10,120 bases of DNA from Salibaculum sp031581025 (GCF_031581025.1 NZ_JAVLCA010000061.1); one strand, 5' to 3'; positions 1 through 8,795 are shown, counted from the first letter of the stretch. Numbers and translations: made by a program. The notes: generated by a model from the sequence alone, not told the origin.

Positions 1-1
1 C

Positions 2-25
2 GGGGTGGACCACAGCGTCCACCCC
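2..25 (-). terminator. hairpin past the end of the acyltransferase gene
   Basis: Positions 2-10 (GGGGTGGAC) and 17-25 (GTCCACCCC) are perfect 9-bp complementary arms around a 6-base loop. The hairpin lies 8 bases beyond the minus-strand stop codon at 34-36, where an intrinsic terminator would be expected. Any T-tract for the minus strand would lie before base 1 and is outside the window, so terminator function is inferred. On the plus strand no T-run follows the hairpin. Confidence 0.5.
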
Positions 26-33
26 CCTGCAAT

Positions 34-714
34 TCAGAGGCCGACGTGGGGGCGCGCTGCCGCCGCCGCGGTCTCGTTCAAAAGGTCGGTGAGCGACGCC
101 CGCAACCGGGCCTGATCATCCACGGACCGGCGCGCCGGGGCCTCGGACCAGCGCCGGAACACGTAGCGCCCGCGGCCGAAGGGGCGGGGCAGGGCCATGC
201 TGTCCCAGCTGTCCAGTTCGCGCTGGCGGCTGTGCGCAAAGGCGTAAGTATAGACCGGGCAGCCCATCGCACGGGCCCAGTCCAGCGGCGCATCCTTGAG
301 GGCAAAGGCCGGGCCGTTCGGCCCGTCGCCGGTGATGCCGGCGCTGACACCCGCCCGGGTCTGACGCAGAACCGCGCGCGCGGCCCGCAGGTTCGATCTG
401 CGCCTGTCGATCTGCATCGACCGCTGACCGAAGTGGCGATAAAGTGCCCCGGCCGCGCGCCCGATCGGCGACGCATCATGGATGCTGATCAGCGGCCCAC
501 CCGCGCCCGGCCAGTGCGCGGGGACCATCAGAAGGTGCTGGTGCCAGACCACCAGAAGGACCGGACCGTGCGCCAGGTCCTGTTGCAGCGCTGCGACCCC
601 CTCGCCGTGCCAGCGCGTGGTGAGGTTGACCGCACGCAGGTAAAGGCCGATGACAAGCGCGGGGAGCCGCGCCGCGAAGGCGGATTGCTCGATGCGGCGG
701 CGCAGACGCTTCAT
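34..714 (-). CDS. DUF374-type lysophospholipid acyltransferase family protein
   Basis: A 226-residue protein of the DUF374 branch of the LPLAT acyltransferase superfamily, whose members are thought to move acyl groups onto lipid or lipid A precursors at the inner membrane; the substrate of this one cannot be read from sequence. Visible family landmarks: a hydrophobic stretch and WHQH at residues 57-60 (the histidine-bearing block), SIHDASPIGRAAGALYRHFG at 77-96 (matching the family block usually written S-x-H-x-DGE), TGDGPNGP at 128-135 (the TPDGPRGP block), PVYTYAFAHSR at 153-163 and SWDSMALPRPF at 169-179 (the WD...P-PF block). The N-terminus has basic residues followed by a hydrophobic segment (about 14-30) that may associate with the membrane; no cleavable signal is obvious. 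The ATG at 714 has GGAG nine bases upstream. It is transcribed away from the tRNA-secE cluster and looks functionally unrelated to it. Compared with typical DUF374 proteins, the RGSS-like motif is replaced by IDRRRSN (102-108). Confidence 0.8.
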   Translation of the reverse strand: MKRLRRRIEQSAFAARLPALVIGLYLRAVNLTTRWHGEGVAALQQDLAHGPVLLVVWHQHLLMVPAHWPGAGGPLISIHDASPIGRAAGALYRHFGQRSMQIDRRRSNLRAARAVLRQTRAGVSAGITGDGPNGPAFALKDAPLDWARAMGCPVYTYAFAHSRQRELDSWDSMALPRPFGRGRYVFRRWSEAPARRSVDDQARLRASLTDLLNETAAAAARPHVGL

Positions 715-826
715 GGGCGTGATCTCCGATGCAGGCTGCGGCCTACATGCGATAATTTCACGCCCGAAGACAAGCCACCCCCTTGATCCCGGAGGCGGCT
801 CGGGATAACCCGACGTCCGATGATCT

Positions 827-902
827 AGGGGTATAGCTCAGTTGGTAGAGCGACGGTCTCCAAAACCGTAGGTCGCGGGTTCGAGCCCTGCTGCCCCTGC
901 CA
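827..902 (+). tRNA. trnW: tRNA-Trp (anticodon CCA)
   Basis: A complete 76-base cloverleaf with encoded CCA end. Acceptor arms are AGGGGTA (827-833) and TGCCCCT (892-898, one T-G wobble), with discriminator G899 and CCA 900-902. The D-stem is GCTC (836-839) with GAGC (848-851). The anticodon stem is ACGGT (853-857) with ACCGT (865-869), enclosing loop CTCCAAA, so the anticodon is CCA at 860-862. The T-stem is GCGGG (875-879) with CCTGC (887-891), enclosing TTCGAGC. It lies about 100 bases upstream of secE, the usual alphaproteobacterial arrangement. A weak promoter may exist upstream (TTGATC at 783-788, GATAAC at 804-809), but the 15-base spacing is poor. Confidence 0.97.
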
Positions 903-947
903 CCACCATCACGCAACCAATGGCCGCCACAAACCCGCGCGTCCGGG

Positions 948-976
948 TTGAAACGCGGCCCCGGTCCGCGTATCTC
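948..976 (+). promoter_or_regulatory. candidate sigma-70 promoter for secE
   Basis: TTGAAA (948-953) and TATCTC (971-976) are separated by exactly 17 bases, resembling a housekeeping -35 and -10 pair. The -35 matches TTGACA at five of six bases; the -10 is weak, matching TATAAT only in its first three bases. Transcription would start near 983, giving a leader of about 20 bases that contains the secE ribosome site. SecE could equally be read through from the tRNA promoter. This is a pattern match only. Confidence 0.3.
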
Positions 977-1003
977 GACGGGGTTCGGAAAAGAGGACAT
1001 TCC

Positions 1004-1201
1004 ATGGCACGCACCAATCCTGTCCAGTTCATGCAGCAGGTCCGCGCAGAGGTTTCAAAGGTCGTCTGGCCGACCCGCCGCGAGGTCGTCATGACAACGA
1101 TCATGGTCTTCCTGCTGGCGGCCTTCATGGCCGCTTTCTTCTCGATCATCGATCTGTTCATCCGGATGGGGCTGGCGGGCGTGCTTAACGCCTTCGGGTG
1201 A
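1004..1201 (+). CDS. secE: preprotein translocase subunit SecE
   Basis: A 65-residue SecE, the small essential clamp subunit of the SecYEG protein-export channel in the inner membrane. It has the family's order: an amphipathic helix with the conserved stretch EVSKVVWPTRREVVMTT at residues 16-32 (WPTR is the SecE hallmark), then one membrane span at about 33-55. This short, single-span form is normal outside the gammaproteobacteria, where E. coli SecE has three spans. The ATG at 1004 is preferred over the in-frame ATG at 920 because AGAGGA (992-997) stands six bases before it and the 28 extra upstream residues are arginine-rich with no family match. It sits between tRNA-Trp and nusG, and an intrinsic terminator candidate follows its stop at 1281-1315. 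Confidence 0.95.
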   Translation: MARTNPVQFMQQVRAEVSKVVWPTRREVVMTTIMVFLLAAFMAAFFSIIDLFIRMGLAGVLNAFG

Positions 1202-1280
1202 GCGCCCCCGGAAAGCCGGGATACCCCCTTGAATTCAGGGGCGCATGGCGGTATTGCCAGCGAACTTTCCGGACGGGCGT

Positions 1281-1315
1281 GCGGCGAATCGCGTTGCGCG
1301 CCGCTTTTCTTTTTT
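1281..1315 (+). terminator. intrinsic terminator between secE and nusG
   Basis: GCGGCG (1281-1286) and CGCCGC (1299-1304) pair perfectly, with an inner CGC/GCG helper stem (1290-1292 and 1296-1298). The hairpin runs directly into TTTTCTTTTTT (1305-1315), the best intrinsic-terminator signature in the window. It lies 80 bases after the secE stop and 78 before the nusG start. A second hairpin overlaps its 3' arm and T-tract: CGCGC (1297-1301) plus GCTTT (1303-1307) pair with AAAGC plus GCGCG (1318-1327), leaving C1302 bulged. The two cannot form together. I see no convincing promoter between the terminator and nusG. Confidence 0.6.
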
Positions 1316-1392
1316 AGAAAGCGCGCGTCAAGCGTTTGGAACAATTGGAAATTTTTGGCTTTCGGGCCGCGGACGACGGGGTGTCGAACAAC

Positions 1393-1926
1393 ATGGCGAA
1401 ACGTTGGTATTCGGTGAGCGTTCTCTCGAACTTCGAGAAAAAGATCGCCGAGCAGATCCGCACCAAGGTTGCCGAAAAGGGCCTGGAGGATCAGATCGAC
1501 GAGGTTCTGGTCCCCACAGAAGAGGTGATCGAGGTCCGCCGAGGCAAGAAAGTCACGGCCGAGCGGCGCTTCATGCCGGGCTACGTGCTGGTGCACATGG
1601 AAATGTCGGACGAGGGGTATCACCTCATCAACGGCATCAACCGCGTCACCGGCTTTCTCGGGCCGCAGGGGCGGCCGATGCCGATGCGCGATGCCGAGGT
1701 CCAGTCTATCCTGGGCCGCGTCGCCGAGGGCGAGGAGGCCCCGCGCACGCTGATCTCGTTCGAGATCGGCGAGAAGGTCAAGGTCAACGATGGCCCGTTC
1801 GAGGATTTTGACGGCATGATCGAGGCCGTGGACGACGACAACCAGCGCCTGAAGGTGGCGGTGTCGATCTTCGGCCGGGAAACCCCGGTCGAACTGGAAT
1901 TCACGCAGGTCACCAAGCAGGTCTGA
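1393..1926 (+). CDS. nusG: transcription termination/antitermination factor NusG
   Basis: A 177-residue NusG, the universal elongation factor that binds the clamp of RNA polymerase through its NGN domain and contacts Rho or ribosomal protein S10 through its KOW domain. The NGN domain covers about residues 1-115 and shows the usual WYSV start (residues 5-8) and the RRFMPGYVLVHMEM block (58-71). The linker is followed by the KOW domain from about 123, with EIGEKVKVNDGPF (124-136) and a C-terminal beta strand VELEFTQV (166-173). Length is typical. The ATG at 1393 begins MAKRWYSVSV, the usual start in this group. The Shine-Dalgarno signal is weak: only GGGG at 1378-1381, eleven bases away. Alternative in-frame GTG (1381) and TTG (1336) starts would add residues without family support. 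An rplK-rplA pair follows, as in most bacteria. Confidence 0.97.
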   Translation: MAKRWYSVSVLSNFEKKIAEQIRTKVAEKGLEDQIDEVLVPTEEVIEVRRGKKVTAERRFMPGYVLVHMEMSDEGYHLINGINRVTGFLGPQGRPMPMRDAEVQSILGRVAEGEEAPRTLISFEIGEKVKVNDGPFEDFDGMIEAVDDDNQRLKVAVSIFGRETPVELEFTQVTKQV

Positions 1927-1988
1927 GTGAAGCAATCGTGGGAGCCGCGGCGCGCGCGCGTGTCCGGGCTGACCACGACGACGCAGAC

Positions 1989-2010
1989 GGGGCGGGACGC
2001 GTTTCGCCCC
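1989..2010 (+). promoter_or_regulatory. hairpin in the nusG-rplK spacer
   Basis: GGGGCG (1989-1994) pairs with CGCCCC (2005-2010). Three further pairs (two G-T wobbles and an A-T) narrow the loop to CGCG, giving a nine-pair stem. It lies 14 bases before the rplK ribosome site AGGAGAG (2024-2030). No T-run follows, so it is not a classical terminator. In E. coli, L1 represses translation from the rplK leader; this hairpin sits in the right place for such control, but I could not match it to a known L1 site. Confidence 0.35.
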
Positions 2011-2035
2011 CAGTTGGAGCAAAAGGAGAGGCCAG

Positions 2036-2461
2036 ATGGCCAAGAAACTCGCCGGCAAGATGAAGCTGCAGATCCCTGCAGGTCAGGCCAACCCGTCGCC
2101 GCCCGTGGGCCCCGCCCTCGGCCAGCGCGGTATCAACATCATGGAGTTCTGCAAGGCGTTCAACGCCAAGACGCAGGAGATGGAGCAGGGCGCGCCGTGC
2201 CCCACCGAAATCACCTACTATCAGGACAAGTCCTTCACGCTGGAGATCAAGACGCCGCCTGCGGCCTATTATCTCAAGAAGGCGGCGAACCTGAAGTCCG
2301 GGGCGACCACCCCGTCGCGCCAGACCGTGGGCACTGTCACCAAGAAGCAGGTGCAGGAAATTGCCGAGGCCAAGATGCAAGACCTCAGCGCCAACGACAT
2401 GGAAAGCGCCATGAAAATCATTCTTGGCTCGGCCAAGTCCATGGGCATCGAGGTGAAATAA
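2036..2461 (+). CDS. rplK: 50S ribosomal protein L11
   Basis: A 141-residue L11, which binds the GTPase-associated region of 23S rRNA at the base of the L7/L12 stalk, takes part in factor-dependent GTP hydrolysis and helps activate RelA-type stringent factors. The N-terminal domain (about 1-70) begins MAKKLAGKMKLQIPAG and carries the proline-rich switch segment PSPPVGPALGQRG (20-32), the region contacted by thiostrepton. The C-terminal RNA-binding domain (about 75-141) contains the block TPSRQTVGTVTKKQVQEIA (92-110) and ends GSAKSMGIEVK. Length and motifs are standard. AGGAGAG at 2024-2030, five bases before the ATG, is the strongest ribosome site in the window. The stop is followed after one base by the start of rplA, so the two are almost certainly translationally coupled. 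Confidence 0.98.
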   Translation: MAKKLAGKMKLQIPAGQANPSPPVGPALGQRGINIMEFCKAFNAKTQEMEQGAPCPTEITYYQDKSFTLEIKTPPAAYYLKKAANLKSGATTPSRQTVGTVTKKQVQEIAEAKMQDLSANDMESAMKIILGSAKSMGIEVK

Positions 2462-2462
2462 G

Positions 2463-3164
2463 ATGGCAAAGCTTGGAAAACGCGCCCGCGCCGCGCGTGC
2501 GGTTGTCAAGGGCAAGGAAAACGTCTCGGTCACCGAGGCCGTGTCGTTGATCAAGGACAACGCAAAGGCGAAATTTGACGAGACCGTCGAGGTCGCCGTA
2601 TGTCTCGGGGTGGATCCCCGCCACGCCGACCAGATGGTGCGCGGCAAGGTCAATCTGCCCAACGGCACCGGCAAGACCGTCCGCGTGGCCGTCTTCGCCC
2701 GCGGCGACAAGGCCGAGGAGGCCAAGGCCGCCGGGGCCGACATCGTCGGCGCCGAGGACCTGATGGAGACAATCCAGGGCGGCACGATCGAGTTCGATCG
2801 CTGCATCGCGACACCTGACATGATGCCCGTCGTCGGCCGTCTGGGCAAGATCCTGGGCCCGCGGAACCTGATGCCGAACCCCAAGATCGGCACCGTGACC
2901 ATGGACGTCAAGGAGGCCGTCGAGGCCGCCAAGGGCGGCGAGGTCCAGTTCAAGGTCGAGAAGGCGGGCGTCGTCCATGCCGGCATCGGCAAGGCGAGCT
3001 TCGACGCCAAGCAGCTAGAAGAGAACCTTCTGGCCTTCGTGGATGCGGTGCAGAAGGCCAAGCCGGCCGGCGCCAAGGGGTCCTACATGAAGAAGATCGC
3101 GCTGAGCTCGACCATGGGCCCCGGCGTGACCGTTGCGGTGGACAGTGCCACCGGCAACGCCTGA
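2463..3164 (+). CDS. rplA: 50S ribosomal protein L1
   Basis: A 233-residue L1, which forms the mobile L1 stalk at the E site and helps release deacylated tRNA. In many bacteria free L1 also binds its own mRNA and represses the rplK-rplA operon. The L1 signature block is plain: IATPDMMPVVGRLGKILGPR at 115-134 followed by NLMPNPKIGTVT (135-146). The C-terminal half of domain I closes with SSTMGPGVTVAV (215-226). Length is normal. The ATG at 2463 comes one base after the rplK TAA; its ribosome site GAGGTGA (2450-2456) lies inside the last codons of rplK, which supports coupled translation. Two GC-rich hairpins follow the stop within 60 bases (3173-3220). Confidence 0.98.
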   Translation: MAKLGKRARAARAVVKGKENVSVTEAVSLIKDNAKAKFDETVEVAVCLGVDPRHADQMVRGKVNLPNGTGKTVRVAVFARGDKAEEAKAAGADIVGAEDLMETIQGGTIEFDRCIATPDMMPVVGRLGKILGPRNLMPNPKIGTVTMDVKEAVEAAKGGEVQFKVEKAGVVHAGIGKASFDAKQLEENLLAFVDAVQKAKPAGAKGSYMKKIALSSTMGPGVTVAVDSATGNA

Positions 3165-3172
3165 GAGATTCC

Positions 3173-3220
3173 GCGCCCCTTGGGGGTGCTGAATGGCGGG
3201 GCCGGACCATCGGCCCCGTC
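3173..3220 (+). terminator. tandem GC-rich hairpins after rplA (no T-tract)
   Basis: Two hairpins begin nine bases after the rplA stop. The first pairs GCGCCC (3173-3178) with GGGTGC (3184-3189) around CTTGG, with one G-T wobble. The second is stronger: GGCGGGGCCG (3195-3204) with CGGCCCCGTC (3211-3220), ten pairs around GACCAT. Neither is followed by a T-run, so simple intrinsic termination is doubtful. They could act as a pause or processing site or as a 3' stabiliser separating rplKA from rplJL. Part of the second hairpin's 5' arm and loop (CCGGACC, 3202-3208) is also perfectly complementary to GGTCCGG at 3247-3253, an alternative seven-base pairing. Confidence 0.35.
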
Positions 3221-3289
3221 CTGTCCGAGACGGAGGGTTGGATTTCGGTCCGGTAATTCCTTCCCGAGATGGGGAACGAGACGAGATTT

Positions 3290-3391
3290 CCGTTTGGGTC
3301 GGCTTCGACCCTCGGGCGATCAAGGCCTCGGGACCCTCACGGACCCGAACGGTGGTGAAAGCCGCCAAACTTGAGCCGGGGAGCAATCCCC
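3290..3391 (+). promoter_or_regulatory. candidate L10-type autoregulatory leader of rplJ
   Basis: The 244-base gap before rplJ is structured. CCGTTTGGGTC (3290-3300) pairs along all 11 positions (one T-G) with GACCCGAACGG (3342-3352). The same 5' arm can instead close a local hairpin, GGGTCG (3296-3301) with CGACCC (3306-3311) around GCTT, and a second GGACCC copy at 3331-3336 offers a third partner. Downstream, GGGGA (3378-3382) and TCCCC (3387-3391) form a stem capped by a GCAA loop of the GNRA class, ending six bases before the ribosome site TGGAGTG. In many bacteria the L10-L12 complex binds a structured rplJ leader and represses its own synthesis. Position and structure fit that role, but I did not identify the known kink-turn sequence, so assignment to the L10-leader family is inferred. 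Confidence 0.45.
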
Positions 3392-3408
3392 ATACTTGGA
3401 GTGAAACT

Positions 3409-3921
3409 GTGGATAGAGCCCAGAAAGAGAAAGTGGTCGATGAACTCGGCCAGATCTTCGAAAGCTCTGGCGTCGTGGTGGTTGCCCACTACGAGGGCCT
3501 GACAGTTGCCGAAATGCAGGACCTGCGCGCCCGTATGCGCGACGCGGGCGGGTCCGTGCGCGTTGCCAAGAACAGGCTCGCCAAGATCGCCCTCGAGGGG
3601 AAGCCGTGCGAAAGCATTGCGAACCTGATGACGGGCATGACCGTGCTTTCCTATTCCGAAGACCCCGTGGCTGCGGCCAAGGTGGTTCAGGACTACGCCA
3701 AGGACAACAGCAAACTTGTTGTCCTCGGCGGTGCGATGGGAGAGACGGTCCTGGACGCCGCCGGTGTCGAACGTGTGGCCAAGATGCCGTCCCGCGAGGA
3801 GCTTATCGCCTCCATCGCCGGTTGCATCGTGGCGCCTGCGTCGAACATCGCCGGGGCCTTTGGCGCACCTGCTTCGAACATCGCGGGCATTCTCTCGACC
3901 ATCGAAGAGAAAGCTGCCTGA
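3409..3921 (+). CDS. rplJ: 50S ribosomal protein L10
   Basis: A 170-residue L10, the stalk base protein that binds 23S rRNA near L11 and anchors the L7/L12 dimers through its long C-terminal helix. The start is a GTG at 3409 giving MDRAQKEKVVDEL, the usual L10 opening, with GGAG (3398-3401) seven bases upstream; the longer frame from 3193 runs through the structured leader and has no L10 match. The N-terminal RNA-binding domain shows VVVVAHYEGLTVAEM (22-36) and RVAKNRLAKIAL (51-62). The C-terminal helix carries Ile-Ala-Gly at 136-138, 147-149 and 158-160, an exact 11-residue repeat in which APASNIAG occurs twice (142-149 and 153-160). Each such segment is expected to hold one L12 dimer. Rare GTG initiation here, against ATG for rplL, suits the lower need for L10. 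Confidence 0.97.
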   Translation: MDRAQKEKVVDELGQIFESSGVVVVAHYEGLTVAEMQDLRARMRDAGGSVRVAKNRLAKIALEGKPCESIANLMTGMTVLSYSEDPVAAAKVVQDYAKDNSKLVVLGGAMGETVLDAAGVERVAKMPSREELIASIAGCIVAPASNIAGAFGAPASNIAGILSTIEEKAA

Positions 3922-3937
3922 GCAACTGAACTGCCCT

Positions 3938-3958
3938 CGTGGGGCCAAGACCCCGACG
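3938..3958 (+). promoter_or_regulatory. small hairpin in the rplJ-rplL spacer
   Basis: CGT-GGGG (3938-3944) pairs with CCCC-ACG (3951-3954 and 3956-3958) around CCAAGA, with G3955 bulged, giving seven pairs. It stands 34 bases before the rplL start in a 71-base spacer. No T-run follows. L12 is made in several-fold excess over L10, so a stabilising or processing element here would make sense, but this is only inferred. Confidence 0.3.
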
Positions 3959-3992
3959 TTGGAACACACCTGACTAGAACGGAAACAGTAAA

Positions 3993-4370
3993 ATGGCTGA
4001 TCTGAAGAAACTTGCTGAAGAGATCGTGGGTCTGACCCTTCTCGAGGCCCAGGAACTGAAAGAAATCCTCAAGGACGAATACGGCATCGAGCCCGCTTCG
4101 GGCGGCGCCGTCATGATGGCCGGCCCCGCCGACGGCGGCGGCGGGGCCGCCGAAGAGGAGCAGACCGAATTCGACGTCGTCCTCAAGAGTGCTGGGGCCT
4201 CCAAGATCAACGTGATCAAGGAAGTCCGCGGGGTCACCGGCCTCGGCCTGAAAGAGGCCAAGGAACTGGTCGAGAGCGGCGGCAAGATCAAGGAAGGCGT
4301 CGACAAGGCCGAAGCCGAAGAAATCAAGGGCAAGCTGGAAGACGCCGGCGCCGAGATCGAGGTGGCCTGA
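3993..4370 (+). CDS. rplL: 50S ribosomal protein L7/L12
   Basis: A 125-residue L7/L12, the multi-copy stalk protein that recruits and stimulates the translational GTPases. The N-terminal dimerisation and L10-binding domain covers about residues 1-35 (ADLKKLAEEIVGLTLLEAQE). A flexible Gly/Ala-rich hinge follows at about 37-57 (with GPADGGGGAA at 44-53). The globular C-terminal domain, about 58-125, opens EFDVVL and carries the conserved factor-binding surface KINVIKEVRGVTGLGLKEAK (71-90). Length is typical. The ATG at 3993 has GGAAA (3981-3985) seven bases upstream, an ordinary rather than strong ribosome site for so highly expressed a protein. It follows rplJ by 71 bases and is separated from rpoB by 264 bases of hairpin-rich sequence. 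Confidence 0.98.
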   Translation: MADLKKLAEEIVGLTLLEAQELKEILKDEYGIEPASGGAVMMAGPADGGGGAAEEEQTEFDVVLKSAGASKINVIKEVRGVTGLGLKEAKELVESGGKIKEGVDKAEAEEIKGKLEDAGAEIEVA

Positions 4371-4374
4371 GGCA

Positions 4375-4413
4375 CGCCCTTTGGGGGCGGGTCGGGGGTG
4401 CAGACCCCCGCCC
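4375..4413 (+). other. GC-rich hairpin cluster just after rplL
   Basis: Five bases after the rplL stop, CGCCC (4375-4379) can pair with GGGCG (4385-4389) around TTTGG. A larger structure uses GGGGGT (4394-4399) with ACCCCC (4404-4409) around GCAG, and GGGC (4385-4388) with GCCC (4410-4413) as an outer stem; GGGCGGG (4385-4391) with CCCGCCC (4407-4413) is a further option. The first and the outer stems share bases and exclude each other. No T-run follows. The layout copies that after rplA: a small stem with a TTGG-containing loop, then a stronger GC stem. Confidence 0.4.
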
Positions 4414-4428
4414 GGCCGCGACAACACT

Positions 4429-4466
4429 GGCTGGACCAGTTGAAAAACGGGTCCAGCCGAACCCGT
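4429..4466 (+). promoter_or_regulatory. two mutually exclusive hairpins in the rplL-rpoB spacer
   Basis: Hairpin A pairs GGCTGGACC (4429-4437) with GGTCCAGCC (4450-4458), nine perfect pairs around an A-rich 12-base loop. Hairpin B pairs ACGGGT (4447-4452) with ACCCGT (4461-4466), six perfect pairs. They share 4450-4452, so only one can form. This stands directly upstream of a terminator-like hairpin at 4470-4498 and so resembles the ordering of an attenuator or RNase III processing region. Function is inferred. Confidence 0.4.
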
Positions 4467-4469
4467 CTT

Positions 4470-4498
4470 AAAGGCCGCATTCGCGGATGCAGCCTTTT
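4470..4498 (+). terminator. terminator-like hairpin (possible attenuator) before rpoB
   Basis: AAAGGC (4470-4475) pairs with GCCTTT (4492-4497). After one C-A mismatch, GCAT (4477-4480) pairs with ATGC (4487-4490), leaving TCGCGG at the tip. The 3' arm ends in TTTT (4495-4498), a short T-run partly used in the stem. As a terminator it would be weak, which fits a partial attenuator that lowers rpoBC expression relative to rplJL, as is known between rplL and rpoB in E. coli. Leakiness is inferred. Confidence 0.45.
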
Positions 4499-4562
4499 GG
4501 ATCGGTTCAACGGTCGGGAGGCACCCGGTGGGACGGGGGCCAGGAATTGACCGAAACGATCC
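4499..4562 (+). promoter_or_regulatory. long-range stem enclosing the rpoB upstream region
   Basis: GGATCGGTTC (4499-4508) is complementary to GAAACGATCC (4553-4562) at nine of ten positions, with one G-A mismatch. It encloses 44 G-rich bases that also offer GGTC (4512-4515) with GACC (4549-4552) as a continuation. The domain begins right after the terminator-like hairpin and ends 72 bases before the rpoB start. It may be a structured 5' leader. I see no match to a known riboswitch. Confidence 0.35.
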
Positions 4563-4634
4563 GCTCTCACGCGGGGTCCGCGCCGCCGCCCCACGGCCCG
4601 GACCACCAGCAGAGACTGAAAGGTGACAAAGCAT

Positions 4635-8773
<4,139 letters not shown>

Positions 8774-8774
<1 letters not shown>

Positions 8775-8795
8775 GGGTTTTCGACGAAAATCCCT
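8774..8795 (+). repeat. first inverted repeat in the rpoB-rpoC spacer
   Basis: AGGG-TTTTC (8774-8782) pairs with GAAAA-CCCT (8786-8790 and 8792-8795), with T8791 bulged and loop GAC, nine pairs in all. Its first base is the last base of the rpoB stop codon. The A/T core TTTTCGACGAAAA is itself palindromic. It stands immediately before a second, perfect inverted repeat of similar design. Confidence 0.5.

Noticed and set aside
751..758. GATAATTT as a -10 element between the acyltransferase gene and tRNA-Trp.
   Set aside because: No acceptable -35 lies 16-18 bases away on either strand.
46..786. A 246-codon plus-strand frame opposite the acyltransferase gene.
   Set aside because: Arginine- and proline-rich shadow with no family features; the minus-strand protein has clear DUF374 motifs.
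932..949. AACCCG/CGGGTT inverted repeat after tRNA-Trp as a terminator.
   Set aside because: Only six pairs with no T-run; it overlaps the candidate secE -35 and is probably chance.
1336..1393. Upstream TTG (1336) or GTG (1381) as the nusG start.
   Set aside because: NusG of this group begins MAKRWYSV at 1393, and the added residues match nothing in the family.
3193..3408. N-terminally extended L10 from 3193.
   Set aside because: The extra 72 residues come from the structured leader; a normal L10 opening and a ribosome site are present at the GTG at 3409.
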